Part shown: positions 9,093-20,848 of the stretch, one piece after another
Position numbering within the stretch: position 1 is the first letter of the stretch
How the letters are laid out: each line of letters starts with the position of its first letter
From: Hypsibius dujardini
Taxonomy: Eukaryota > Tardigrada > Eutardigrada > Parachela > Hypsibiidae
DNA: 38,161 nt
Direction of reading: 5' to 3'
Assembly: GCA_001579985.1 (NCBI GenBank)
Contig: LRSR01006896.1
Span: 1 to 38,161, forward strand
Notes under the pieces: generated by a model
Told to the model about the DNA's origin: nothing
Database searches by the model: none
The model's input: only the letters and a program-made list of their open reading frames with translations
Position numbers and translations under genes: made by a program

Positions 9093-10916
9093 TTGAAATC
9101 CAAAAGAAGTAAGGTTCTCGCGAGTGCGGAAAACCCCAAGCAGATTCAAAACTGCAGCAACTGGAAAAAATGGCAAATTAAAAAAAAACCCAAACAGAAT
9201 TTTAAGGAAATTTGTGTCAATAAACTGCAGCGAGGTACGCGATCTGAAACGGCCCGAGCCATCAACGGCTAATCACGTTGCGGAGAACGATCCGTGTCGT
9301 ATTTTAATCTCAAATATGCGTAGGCGTTCTACTCCTATTGTAGTATTGGCCTAGCTATATTGGACATTAGTCCGGACGAGTCCTACGCTACTCCAAAAGC
9401 CAGCAAGTCGATTTGGATGTTTTTCTGATCATATAGTAAACAGCAGCGAGCGAGCACGTCCTTCAAAGTTGTCTTAGTGTACTTGCAGAAAATTTTCATT
9501 TCACCCTCTTCTTCTCTAGTGCGTAGATCCCCCACTTCGGATCCATCACATTTTGAAGTTCACTCATTCGCAGGCGGAGCCTACTCTTCCTCGGTGCTCC
9601 TCCATTGGGAACCTGCAATTTCATATAATTTTGCGGACATCATCGTTCGTTCGTGGAAGTGGAAGACTCCCAGGAGGCCCCAAAAATATTCCCACACGTT
9701 CATATGGGTCATCGTCTGCTCTCTGTTTCGGACGTTTGACTTACTGTTTCGCCGTTGAGGCGCTGAACTTTTCTGTTTTTGATGGGTAGTTCGTTCCGAG
9801 GTAATGAATCTGCTTTTTTCTCTTCAGAAATCGCGGGGAGGAAGAAGTTCTGCTATCCTTTCCCATCTTTTCCAGTCCTTTCCAATCAACCATTTCCAAT
9901 CCACCATTTCCAATCCATTTACGTTCAGAAATTTAGCTGCATCAGATGTTGTCAAAAAAGTTTGCTGAACCCCAATCCTCCCATCTGGAGACCTTTGCCA
10001 GGATTTCGGTTTTCGAATTTCATTATCCTACTTACTTAATCAAGCAATCAATCAACAGCTCAAATTGGATCGATTTCGTTTGCATTTATTTGATTTCAAC
10101 CAACTATTCAATCAATTGAACGCAGCGCTACTCCAATTCATCAAGTTGCCGTAGCCCCAATCGATTAATCAATCGATCACTTTCAAGTCTAATACACGCT
10201 GTTAGTTTATTTCGTTTTTCTTCTGTTAAGTAGGATTAAATAACTTTACTTTTGCCGACACTGAACTAATTTAAAACGACGATTTATTTGACAGTTGATT
10301 GTCTTTACTTCGGGTGTTCACCAAAAGACTTCTTGATCAGTTGAAGCGACGATTGATGGGTGGGGCCATCAACGTCAATCCGATTTTTATTGAATCCTAG
10401 TTAGATTAGTCGGATGGATAACTGGCTTATCAGATGGCGCAGCACCGAAATCCGAGGCAACGCCTAGTCTTTTTCACACCAGACATCTCCTAATCTTTGA
10501 ATGTCCTTCATTATAATAAATTAGAAATACAGGGTCCGCTTGCCACTGGAAAATCGGCCGGAGTAATTCCTGGCCTATTATCACAGCCTGCAGATTAGTT
10601 TATATAAGTGTCCGTTAATAGCAACAGACTTGTTTTATTTTTAGGTTCCACTCCCAGTCGATGATTTGATCCCCCGTCTCCTGCCACACACTTCATCTCA
10701 GCGTCGTGCGTGTACAAACAACTTACCGGCCTGTCACGAACGAACAGGATGTCCCTATATATTGATGTGATTTGAATTCCAGTCGCTGACATATATATCA
10801 TATATATATATTTACCCCCCCCCCACATACGTGCTCACGGGGCAAGACGGAATTCTGTTTACTTTTTGCTGTGTCTCTTGACAATCGGAATTTGTGTGCC
10901 AGCTGTACGGACCGTC
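9093..10916. other. 1.8-kb gap between divergent CHMP6 and SLMAP; no confident gene
   Basis: It should contain both promoters. A minus-strand open frame starting at 9703 (MNVWEYFWGLLGVFHFHER, then a possible donor GTTCCC) looks protein-like, but I found no partner exon. CCATTTCCAATC-type pyrimidine repeats lie at 9856-9915. TTGATT/AATCAA motifs cluster at 10038-10190. A TATA-rich tract and a C9 run lie at 10795-10825, about 100 bases upstream of the SLMAP ATG. Confidence 0.4.
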
Positions 10917-13900
10917 ATGGAAGGTGAAAATTATGCCCGGGTCATTCTGCAATGTCGACCCTCATCGCATCCGTTCAACGAACGCGAGATATCCCTGGCA
11001 GCGCCGGTGAAGATTGGTCGGGCGGTGGCTGGCTGCAAACCGCTGGCTGACAACGGATACTTCAATTGCAAAGTGCTCAGTCGCAACCACGCCGTCCTGT
11101 GGTATGAGAATGGAAAGGTGAGTTCCGGATCTGTCGGTGCGGTCTGTGTCGACCTTGTCTGTCAAGTCATTGTTTGCTTGTTACTGTTGCCTCTTTACTC
11201 TCGTTCTGTGTAATCGATTACTTGACTGTTTTACTTACAATGACAACCCAAATTGTTGCAGTTTTTCCTGCAAGACACTCAAAGCTCCAACGGAACATTC
11301 GTGAACAATCAAAAACTTCCCACCACCGCCACGCCGGTTGCCACCTCCCCCGGCAGCCTCAACGGTACCCCCCAGAACACACTGAAGGAGGACTCGCGGA
11401 ACGATGGCCGGAAGGAGCTGTGCTCGCAGGACATTGTGCAGTTCGGAGTGGAGGTGCTGGAGCAAGCCAAGAAAGGCGCTCAGCCTGGTACGCAGTTTTG
11501 CTTATCTAGTTGTAGTGTTACAGTCAACGACAAGATTGAGTACACTGGAGGGTTCGGGGAATGGGCAAAAGGGGCTGGGCAGGGGGTGCTTTTCAAACAA
11601 TCGAACAATCAACCATTGACCACCCCCTGCCCCGCCCCTTTTGTCCATACCCTGGACCAAGTGTAGTCAGTCTTGTCTTTGATCGTTTTTGATGAACTTA
11701 ATTGAATTAATTTGTTAAAGAAATTTACGAGAAAGTGATTTTGTGATTTAACAAAGTATATATGCCTCTAAATACCGATTTCTAGTTTTAGAATTTTAAA
11801 TAAAATGAGAGTGATTATTATAATCTTTAACATTATTTTGACATCTTAAATTGACTGAAAGTTGACGTTATATCGAGTAATTTGTTAAAGAACGGTTATA
11901 ATGAAGTACTTTTGTGACTTAATGTGCATATTGATTTCTAATTTTGTCATTTTTAAGTAAATTTAAAAGTTCTTTTGCGGCATGTTTACATTTTTTAACG
12001 CATTTTTTTAATAACGTATTGTAACTGGCGTTTCACCTACACTGTGTCTTAACTGATGTTGCCTCCCTTTCAGTTACTCACGGATGCATTGTGGCCAGTC
12101 TCAAACTATACCACCCCGATGGAACGGAGGCCAAAGCGCAGTCTTCCAAGTTCACCATCATTCAGACCGCCTCGGAGGGCGCCAAACGGGACGACCAGTT
12201 CCCCATGCAGGGCGACGCGCCCAAACTGACCATGATGGAGATTTACGAGCTGCAGACCGTCCTGCAGGAAGCGCACCATCGCGAGCAGATTTTGGAGTCG
12301 AAGCTTTTGGCGCTGAATAAGATTCTCGCCGCGATGGAGCAGAAGGACAGTTGGCGCGCAACCTTCCACGAGGATCTGCTGCTGTCGAAGATTCAGTACC
12401 TGGAGGGCCGGCTGCATCTGTACGAACGCCAGGCATGTGGGGAGAAGGTTGGCTTGAACGGTCACGCGGTGGAGTCGATGACCTCAAATGCTCCACTGGA
12501 TCGTTCGACGTGCGATGGGGAGAATGAGGCCGCTGACACGGAGGGGTCGAAGACGTTTCTTCATAAAGTTCGTGATGCTACGCTGATATCGGATGATTAC
12601 AAGCTGCGATTGATTGCCGAGTGGAAGAATATGCTGGAAGAGAGGTATGAAGCCTGAGAGACGGACGTTTAGATTGCCCATTCGTCCGATTTAAGCGTGC
12701 GTTTGTTTTCTTTTGAGTACATGTTTGCAAGTGCTTCCTTCATATGTCATAAGGATATCTTTTTCAGGTCCAATTTCGAAAATCTGGCGAAAGACGCTCT
12801 GCAGAAAGCATTGGCCGACAAGCTGGAGGTTGTCAAGGCGTTGGCCATTTCTGAGGAGCGGCTGTACCTGGTGCAGAATGAATGTGACGATTTGAGCACA
12901 CTCTGCCAGCACACGCAAAAGGACCTGCTGACACTGGTGGAGAAGTTCACCGCGCAGAGCCAGAGCCTTGATGATTTGACCCGCACGTACCAGGTATGGT
13001 CTGGAGATATTCATTCATACTACCCCCTCAAATCTTGATGGGGCTGTACTCTTTAATTCCCAAATTCAGGAATCGGAGAAAGTAAAGCTGGAGTGTCTCG
13101 ACACCCTCCGGGCGGATAAGTCCCGGTTGGAGGAGCAGATTTCCGAGTTGCAAGAGAATTTGGAAGCTCGCCAGGAACAGGTAAAACATTTTAAACTAAT
13201 ACAGTAACTCGATGCTCGGTTGTTCTGGATTGAATCCGCTTTCTTTCCTTGCAGTGCGATAAACTACGGCGAGCAAACGAGAAATTATCGCGGAGATCGG
13301 ATATCGGTATGTCTTTCTTTTGGCCTCTATTTTCCACTCGAAAATAGTCATGTAGTTATAATAATAATATTAATATATGACACAAATGTTACAGATATCA
13401 AAATATATATATAATAAATTATTAAATATAAAATATTTTCCAACGTCGCAAGGTGAAGAAGTTTTACATCTGATTGGGTTTTTTCGTTGTTTGCAGAAAA
13501 CGGCCACAATGGAGATATCGATCACGGAGCGTCTCCGGACCAGAACGAGGACGGCCACCGAATTAATCCGGAGCTCGCCGATTCGGGAAGTGACGAAGAC
13601 TTGCTGTTTCCGCATGTGAAGTTTTCCGATCGTTCCAACCACCACCACCACAAGAGCAGCAGCAACCTTAATTTGCCCGCGGCGCTGGCGGAGTCTCGTG
13701 AGAACATCTTCCAGGGTAAGGACGTTGCACAACTTGTAAAAGACATGAAGGATCTCGACTCGTCGGACGATGACGCTGAGGAATACCAACAAAATGGCGA
13801 GGCAGAAGCCGTAGCAGGCCTGTCCAACGGAGTACGGGAGGGAGACTTTTCTTCCACGCCGTCATCGGAGGAGAAAGCGCAGGACGGGCAGTTACTGACG

Positions 13901-14891
13901 CGATCTCGCTTATGGAATCCTGATGATGAATCTACTAGTACGTCTCTGAATGATCACAGGCACCCATTTTGTCTTGATTTATTATCAAACTCCGTTTGGG
14001 TTTCCCGTTTTTAGGAGTCTCGTTCGAAGCTCTGCCGACTGTGGATAAGCTCAAGAACGGACGTAGCCCGTATCGGGCACAGGACACCGTCGTTCCTACT
14101 CGCACGAGTTTCAGCTCAAACGATGCCGTCGAAGAGGACAAACTAGACAACGAGATGAAACAGCTTCTAGCTGGGAATGAGCGCTTAACTGGTGCGTGGT
14201 CCTTCTCCCTGTCTGAATGCTATTTCCTGCAACCCCCTTGCTGTGCTGTTCCTTTGTTCTCTTCATCTGTTCTCTTCCTCTGTTTTGTTCCTTTGTTATG
14301 TTCCCTACTATGACGCAGGTAATTGTTGTCATCCGCCTTGCTGTTTTGTTCTTCTGTTCTCTTCCTCTGCGGTGTTCCTTTTTTTGTTCCCTCCTATGGT
14401 GCAGTCGCTTGAGCTGTTTGGACTGTTCATGGTTTCTCTAACTCCCTCCCTCTAAATTTCCAGACTTGGTCACGCGACTGCAGGCAGAGCTCCTCGCCGA
14501 ACGGGAGCATGTTCGCCGCCTCTCCGCCGCCCATCCTCCTTTTGCACGAGAGCCCAGCCTTAGCTTCGAGCACGGCGACTCCGGCGGCTTAGTCTTCCCC
14601 TCCCCGCCGTCCGCTGACATACCGAGTCCTTTCTACACCGTCGCCACCGTCGCCGAAACAGACAAGAAAGAAGTCAGCAACACCAGTCTGGAGGAGGCAG
14701 ATCTCTCAAACCCACAGCTGGAACTGTCTAGCATCATGGAGGAGCTTCGCGATCTGAATGAGTCCGTCAACAACGAGTTCCGGCCTGCCACGCTCTCTGC
14801 CTTCCTCGGCTGCCACGACCCGGTTGCGCTCGGCCTGCTCTTGCTCATCTTCTTGTGGCTGTGCTGTGTCTTCTGCTACAGTCCGGAATGA
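10917..14891 (+). CDS. SLMAP: Sarcolemma membrane-associated protein homologue (SLMAP), FHA plus coiled coil plus tail anchor
   Basis: Tail-anchored FHA protein. Family members bring the MST1/2 kinases to the STRIPAK phosphatase complex. Exons are 10917-11117, 11262-11487, 12074-12644, 12768-12993, 13070-13180, 13255-13306, 13497-13937, 14015-14191 and 14464-14891, giving 810 residues (human about 828). The FHA domain shows KIGRAV, LSRNHA and SSNGTFVN, then IVQFGVEVLE and VTHGCIVASLKL, matching human SLMAP segment by segment. Exons 3-6 are mainly coiled coil (EALHREQ-like EAHHREQILESKLLALN; residues about 143-400). A low-complexity acidic middle follows. The last residues, about 780-802 (VALGLLLLIFLWLCCVFCY), form a C-terminal membrane anchor. 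Between the FHA strands there is a Thr/Pro/Ser-rich insert longer than the human loop. Confidence 0.93.
11709..11922. repeat. Diverged direct repeat in SLMAP intron 2
   Basis: AATTTGTTAAAGAA begins at 11709 and again at 11879. Each copy is followed by a related stretch ending TTTTGTGA(T/C)TTA. The copies are about 170 bases apart in an AT-rich intron and look like an old duplication. Confidence 0.55.
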
Positions 14892-16018
14892 TAATATTGG
14901 GACTGCAGGGTTGTTTTTCAAAAATTGTGTCTTTTCTGCCTGTGACGACGACGACGATGGCGACGGAGTGATTTACGCCGAATCGAAAGAGTGAGGCACT
15001 GATTGCGTTTTTTGACACGGTGTTTTCTTAATTTGTCACCGTGCCCGCTTCAAAATGGGAATGATGACTACTAATTTCCTGACTTTTTCCCCGCCCTCCC
15101 GGATGGTTCAGTATTTTTCCTCTTTTGCCAGTTGTGCCATTTTTTCTCTTGTGTTTGCTTTTTCAAGTCACGGAGACATGTTTTCTCAGTTTGAGAGCGA
15201 TTTATCTCGCAAGAGGAAGGGACAATTTTGTAGCCATTTTGTCTCCTTTAAGTAATAATAGTAATATATAATATGTAGTGATAAATATTTGAACGGTGAG
15301 AACGAGTTCACTTCTCGAATACCCAGTGATTTCATTGAACGAACGAACTCGCCAAATCAATCAACAATTAAGCAACGACCGTTCATGTTCAAAATATCAG
15401 ACGCCGAATGGCGATCGGTGGTTTTACGAAAGTGTGGCTCTATTCCTCTCATTCTTTTTTGTTGCTAGAAAATGTATTTTTTCAGTTGAATTTGCAAAGT
15501 CTATCAACAAATATTGGTTTGTTCAAATAGAAATCGGTGCGACGAAATGCGTCACTGCTCTACTGATCAGTGGCGCCACTGCTGCTGCCCATCGGTTTGC
15601 TGAAGACAGTTGACACAGACACAGTTTGTTGAGTGACGTCACACAACAAGTTGTCATTTTCAATTTGATACGGATACGATGCTCCCAGTTTCTCGCGCTG
15701 TTTCTGGAGTGGGAGAAAACTTTTCCGTAATTTTTGTATTACCTCTTCTCTCACCGGATTCACGCATTCTTTCCCCTTTAAATCACGGGGTACCGATCCA
15801 GTGAGGAAGGCCACACTGACCCACCTTGTTTATTTGAACAGGTTAATATCTGCAGCACAATAGAAATCAATCACTTGGCCAGGTATGTACACTGTTGAAT
15901 CATGTCACTTCTACGTTCAACGTTTCATACTCAGCAAATGGCGCTAATCAAACAATCAAACAACGCCGATTTACAAGAAACGTTTTGCAATGTTTTACAG
16001 GTATTTTGCTGCTGTCAA
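14892..16018. other. Gap between SLMAP and CLK, with one weak minus-strand open frame
   Basis: The first part is expected to be SLMAP 3' UTR and the last part CLK 5' sequence. A minus-strand frame from about 15829 to 15560 reads GSVPRDLKGKECVNP, then KLRKSFLPLQKQREKLG and YPYQIEN. Its composition is protein-like but it has no ATG, no strong splice signals and no family I recognise. An alternative is an exon ending before GTGAGA near 15755. I leave it unassigned. Confidence 0.3.
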
Positions 16019-16732
16019 ATGGCGCCGGTCACCGCGAAGCCGGATCGAAAGCGCAGGCATCACCGATCCCCCTCGCCGAATCAGAATGCGCTGCCGTTGT
16101 CGATGCAGGCAGCCAGCAGCGGGAAGAAACTGAAGCTAGAGCAGTCGCAGAAAGATGTCCTCCATGCCTACAACACCCGATCCCGTCTTTCCCGTGACCA
16201 AGCCCGACCACTTCCAACCACCTCACACCAATCAACGGCGTCATCTGATAGCCAGAAGGAGCAGCTGATTGCTACGGGAAGCGAAATGGTGGTGGCACGC
16301 CGTCAACTGGGGAAGAAGACCTCCTCGGCAGCGCCGCCTGTGGGAAACGTCTCCTCCGTCGTCTCAGCGCCGCTGGCTGCCCCTCCGGGACGGTTCCTCA
16401 GCCCGGAGGGTCTGCAGGTCGATGACAACGGCCATTTGGTGGTGCGAGAGGGTGACATTATCCTTCGGCGCTACCAGGTTCTGCGTGCTTTGGGCTCGGG
16501 TGAGTCTTTATTTCTGCGGCGTCATTGACAGACAGCAGGCACGACAGGCAACATCGTTGGGATTCAGATTTACATTTCGAGCTGAGTTGACAAAGATCTT
16601 CCAACTGTATCAGTGCTATACATACGTAATTGTGCTGGCGTGCTAATCCACAGACATGCCGATAGGCTGTACCTCTTAGAAACAGACAGACAGAACACAG
16701 CCAGACAGACAGACAGCCAGACAGCCAGCAGC

Positions 16733-16767
<35 letters not shown>

Positions 16768-18070
16768 TAGAAAGACGGACAGACAGATCGGCATACACTA
16801 AGACAAATTGCCTTGAAGATCACCAGATTACCATTTTTCATAAGCCTTGTCGGAAGCAGATGCTCTTTGGCTCTCTGGAAACGTGGGACTGTCCGAAATT
16901 TACTAGCCGTTTCACATACAGCAGACAAACATTCAGACAGACATACTGGCAATAGGCACATAGACTTTCTGATATCTGGGACAAGCAAGACAGGCAGCGC
17001 AGACATACTGATGCAGTACTGCATGAGTGATGACAGGAGAGTCCACCAAATTGAGTTTCAAGTGAAGAACAGACAAATGGAAAGATTCAACGTGCCAACG
17101 TTGTCATTTTGATATCGACAGAGTGTATATGTGAGTGTGTTTGCTGATAGGTACGTTTGGTCAAGTTGTCGCCGTTCGGGACCTGAAAAAACGGTCCAAT
17201 GCGCCGGAATTCGCCCTCAAAATCACCCAGGCTACCAAAGACGCGGCCGAGGACTGGAAATTCGAGAAAGACGTCCTGTTCAAACTGAACGAGCTCGATA
17301 AGCGCAGCCGGTGCCATCTCGTCCGCCTGTACAACGCCTTCATGTACCACGAGCATCCCTGTCTGGTGTTTGAGAAGCTGTCCGACAGTCTGCACAACTT
17401 CCTGCAGACCGATCCGTTCCATCCGCTGGTGATGCCGAATTTGTGCAGTATCGCGCGGCAGATGTGCGAGGCCATTGAATTCCTCCACGCGGAGCATATC
17501 ACCCACACGGATCTGAAGGTAACTACTGGGATGCTCTGTTTGTCTGTCGGTCGGTCTGTTCGTCTGATTATCAGTCAGTCTTATCTATTTTTCTGTCTCT
17601 CTTTCCGCCTTTTTTCGTCTTCTCTCCTTCTACCTACGTGTCTGTCCGTTTATCTCTGCCTGCCTGCCTGACTGCCTGACTGCCTGCCTTTTTCCCTGCC
17701 TTTTTCCCTGCCTTTTTCCCCTCTGCTTGCCCTTCTGCTTCCTTGCCTGCCTTCCTGCTTGCTTTTCTAAGAGTTTCTCGCCTGACAACCTCCATGTTCC
17801 GTTACTGAATGTTGTTATTTGATGCAGCCGGAGAATATTGCCTTTGCCGTCCCGTTCACTTTTCACGATCATCGAGAGAATCACGGTGGCCGGTACGTAT
17901 ACACGCGCACTGTGACGAGCCCGCTCATTCGTGTGATTGATTTCGGGTCGGCTGTCCACGTTGACGACCACCACGGTGTGGATGTCACTACGCGGCAGTA
18001 TCGTGCGCCGGAAGTCATGCTTGGTTAGTGAAGTTTCAAATCGTGCTTGTGACATACAAACAGACAGATC

Positions 18071-18107
<37 letters not shown>

Positions 18108-18774
18108 ACTGACATGTAGGCAGAGAAGACAGAAACGCATGCCATCAACATTGGGATTATCGTAGCACATACCTGCTCATCATTTTGTTTGTTAAGAACT
18201 GGGCTGGTCTTATCCCATCGATGTCTGGAGCGTCGGGTGCATTTTATTTGAGATCTACACTAGTCGAATCCTCTTCCACGGACCAACTGTAAAAGATCAG
18301 GTACACGGGTAAACACTCTACAGAGTTGTCACGCCTTCCGTTTATGTAAATGCTATTTTATAACGAAATCAGTTGGCTATAATGGAACGCACTCTGGGAC
18401 CGATCCCGCCGAAAATGTTGAAACAGTCCGCGGCGTCCGCCCTCGTGACCAAGGGCAAGTTCATGTACGACGGCACGGAAGACGGATGGGCCTACGTCCA
18501 GAAGCACGCCAAACCCTTGAAGGTATGCCTGACCAATCATCCCTGCAATCAGTTTGTTGTTTGGCTTAAATTTTCCCCCTCCCCCGGATAGGATTACATG
18601 CGAGACCAGGAGAAATCCACCATCGCCTTCTTTGAGCTCCTGACCGCCATGCTCCGTTTCGATCCCCGCTACCGCATCACCATGAGCGACGCCCTACGAC
18701 ACCCATTCTTCGCCAGTGTGCTGGCCACGAAGCAATCGACATCCTCAACCATCCGCACCAAAACGCCCGCCTAA
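16019..18774 (+). CDS. CLK: CLK-type dual-specificity (LAMMER) protein kinase
   Basis: Nuclear kinase family that phosphorylates SR splicing factors. Exons are 16019-16499, 17151-17518, 17828-18023, 18197-18300, 18373-18522 and 18592-18774, giving 493 residues. Motifs in order: glycine loop LGSGTFGQVV across the first junction, FALKI with the catalytic Lys, ITHTDLKPENI catalytic loop, VIDFGSA metal-binding motif, [22 protein letters not shown], then the LAMMER-equivalent [14 protein letters not shown], and [19 protein letters not shown] and the motif after ELGWS are specific to CLK/DYRK relatives, and the LAxMERxLGPIP stretch to CLK. The N-terminal 160 residues are polar with [10 protein letters not shown], a modest RS-like tract. 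The frame is open back to ATG 15902, but TTTTACAG at 15993-16000 looks like an acceptor, so I start at 16019; the longer form would be 532 residues. Confidence 0.92.
16682..16790. repeat. CAGA repeat, CLK intron 1
   Basis: CAGA units with a few CCAG interruptions, cleanest at about 16733-16768, inside the intron 16500-17150. Scattered CAGA units recur at 16920-17000. Confidence 0.92.
17538..17760. repeat. TCTG then CTGC/CCTT repeat, CLK intron 2
   Basis: TCTG-like units give way to CTGC and then a tandem CCTTTTTCCCTG block at about 17686-17722. All lie within intron 17519-17827. The orientation is opposite to the CAGA tracts in introns 1 and 3 of the same gene. Confidence 0.8.
18059..18114. 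repeat. CAGA repeat, CLK intron 3
   Basis: A nearly pure CAGA run inside intron 18024-18196. Confidence 0.92.
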
Positions 18775-19477
18775 TTTCCTGTTCCTCTTTACGTGATTCA
18801 CGCATCCTGACTGCAGTCTCTTTGCTCAAGTTTTCTGGCAACCTTCCTCCGCTTCCGCGCAAAGTTTTATCGTCTACAGACAAGTACCTCGGTCCAAATA
18901 TTCTCTTTCTTCCATGTTCCCAATCGTAAGCGGGAGAAATAGTTTTTCGTGATAAGAAGCCCTCATTTCTTTCGGTGAGATTTGCCTACAACTGATTCGT
19001 GCTCATACTCTAGAAAGGTGGAACTACACTGTAGGCCTTCCCTGCCTTCGTTGTGTAACAGATCTATAGTATTTGTAGGAGCGGGATTATAGACACACAC
19101 GCCTTGTAGGCCTTTCTTCGTTTATATTGCTGTGCGCACTTTTCCCTTTTTCTTGTGGTGCGTAGAAATTTGAGCAGGGAGCTATGATGGGAAGATATTT
19201 AACAAATAAGAAATCTTCTCATACTTGTATCAAGAAACACTAGATAGTAGACGGACAAAAATATGACGTGGACGTTGAATACAGTTGAACAGATAGACTG
19301 ACAGATAGTTCAAAATAGACTGCCTGATAAAAGGCAAGGAGACATACGGACAGATAGAACAGCAGATAGACAGACAGACATAAAGACCGGCAGGCAGGTA
19401 AACAGGCAGACAGACACACAGATAGACAGACAGACAGACAGACAGAGAACAGATAGTGACCATGAGGTACTGCAATG
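18775..19477. other. CLK 3' flank
   Basis: No coding signal is seen. The first few hundred bases are presumably the CLK 3' UTR, but no nearby AATAAA is evident. A CAGA tract lies at 19360-19447, listed separately. Confidence 0.4.
19360..19447. repeat. CAGA/CAGG repeat downstream of CLK
   Basis: Mixed CAGA and CAGG units. Unlike most copies, this one is not inside an intron I could define; it lies just beyond the stop of the small minus-strand gene. Confidence 0.85.
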
Positions 19478-19737
19478 CTAAAATAGCAATTCACTAACAC
19501 CCTTGGAAAGCTCGATGACATCTCGCATCCAGTGCATGCTAACAACTACAGAAAATAAAAGAGCCTTCGACTGACCGCTGACTGACCGCTGACGGACCGC
19601 TCCTCGCACGTACCTAGATTGATTAGTAAACTGATTCCATAACGACACTTTTTTGCCTGATTTTCATCCTCCTTTCCCAAACTATTCTGCTGCTTAGCTC
19701 GACGCGATTCATCTTCTGTGCTACAGTACGGGTACAC
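19478..19737 (-). CDS. Unidentified small protein, last two exons (5' end not found)
   Basis: Not recognised. Minus-strand exon 19737-19614 ends in a good donor (GTACGT). Exon 19545-19478 follows a very good acceptor (TTTTATTTTCTGTAG) and ends in TAG. The phase-1 junction is exact. The joined reading is a charged part (EDESRRAKQQNSLGKEDENQ), then CRYGISLLINL, then VVSMHWMRDVIELSKGVSEL and LF at the terminus. The hydrophobic middle could be a short membrane helix. No ATG is in frame; the exon probably begins at an acceptor near 19722-19737, with further exons to the right on the minus strand. A tandem CTGACCGCTGA block (19571-19600) lies in its intron. Confidence 0.4.
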
Positions 19738-19987
19738 TATTTTTTTAAATTAGTCCATTATTTGTGCTGATTTATTAAATTTATTTCTTCGATGAATCTC
19801 CGAGACATTTTTTAGCAGTAAAGAAGTAGAGAAATGCATTTTTATTCATCATATTAGGTCTGCGTCCTGACTGTGCCTGTCATAATCACGTTGGATTGGC
19901 GGAATTTAATGTCAACTTCCAAGACACGATACATTTTTCTTTGAATTAAGTTTTCTTCATCTTTCGAGGCAATTTTTTCCTTTTTAG

Positions 19988-20149
19988 GCAAACTTCTGAT
20001 GTGATTCGCGATGGTCAAACGCGCTTCCAGTTCAGGCTCCAGCCAGAGAGAATCAGCAAGGAAGCCGAGGAAATGAAAAACGATCCTGCTGACTCGAATG
20101 CTAATGAAGATCTATCGGACCTTCCGTCGGATGATTTCAAACTCGGGTA
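19988..20149 (+). CDS. Unassigned acidic exon
   Basis: After the acceptor CCTTTTTAG the frame reads TSDVIRDGQTRFQFRLQPER, then an acidic Asp/Ser-rich part (EDLSDLPSDDFKLG) and TAA at 20147-20149. It could be a terminal exon, or could splice out at GTAAAT (20147), but neither choice joins cleanly to the next open frame. No family recognised. Confidence 0.35.
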
Positions 20150-20254
20150 AATTATCAAAGCTGGCCGTTGGGAAGTTGTGGAATTTCTGGGCGAAGGTAC
20201 TACCTGTGTAGAGCTCACTTGCGGTCTGTGTGGAATAGTAAATGTATGTGTGTG

Positions 20255-20307
20255 TCTATCTGTGTTTGTTTGTTTGAGTCTGTGTCTGTCTGTCTGCTGT
20301 CTGTGCT

Positions 20308-20341
<34 letters not shown>

Positions 20342-20357
20342 CTGTCTGTCTGTCTAC
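20255..20357. repeat. TCTG repeat upstream of an unassigned exon
   Basis: TCTG units, cleanest at 20308-20354, between the acidic exon and a possible exon at 20373-20456 (acceptor GCCGACAG). Confidence 0.9.
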
Positions 20358-20584
20358 TGACAGAGCCGACAGGTTCGTATCGGCGATGTCACCCTGAAAC
20401 TGTCAGCGGAGGACGCCTAAACTTGGCTCCTGATGAAGTTATGACAAATGATGTAGGTCCTAGCCTCATGGAACTGTCTGTGAGAGCATGTCAGTTGTTT
20501 ATCTGTCTAATTTTCGAACTGAGGTTGGACGAATATGCTCCCTCACCCATGAATCATTTAGTCCCTTTTCCTTGACCATATCTG

Positions 20585-20812
20585 TTAAGTCTATCTGGTT
20601 GTCTGTTGGTCTGTTGGTCTGTCTGTCTGTCTGTCTGACTTTCTGTCTGTTATTTTGCCCGTATGTCAGCATTTCCTGTATGTCACTTGCCTGCCTGCTC
20701 GCTTGCCTGTATTGTGGTCTGCCTGTCTTTTTTTGTCTATATCCTATTACGATATTTGTTTGTATATCCGACTCTCTGTCTGTCTGCCTCATTGTCTGAG
20801 TGTCTGTCCATT
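20585..20812. repeat. TCTG/CCTG repeat, imperfect
   Basis: TCTG core at about 20612-20650, then CTGC, CTTGC and TCTG units to 20812. It ends close to the acceptor of the exon at 20849. Confidence 0.8.
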
Positions 20813-20848
20813 CGTTAGCCCTAACTTCAGTAATTACCGTCTTTACAG

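Noticed and set aside
9701-9703. Minus-strand ATG opening MNVWEYFWGLLGVFHFHER
   Set aside because: It is protein-like, but there is no acceptable second exon or known family; kept only as a note on the intergenic gap.
15560-15829. Minus-strand frame with GKECVNP and KQREKLGASYPYQIEN
   Set aside because: It has no ATG, no strong splice sites and no recognised family; not enough to call a gene.
20161-20230. Frame AGRWEVVEFLGEGTTCVELT just after the acidic exon
   Set aside because: It looks coding but is out of frame with the exon before it and runs into the TCTG repeat; no splice solution found.
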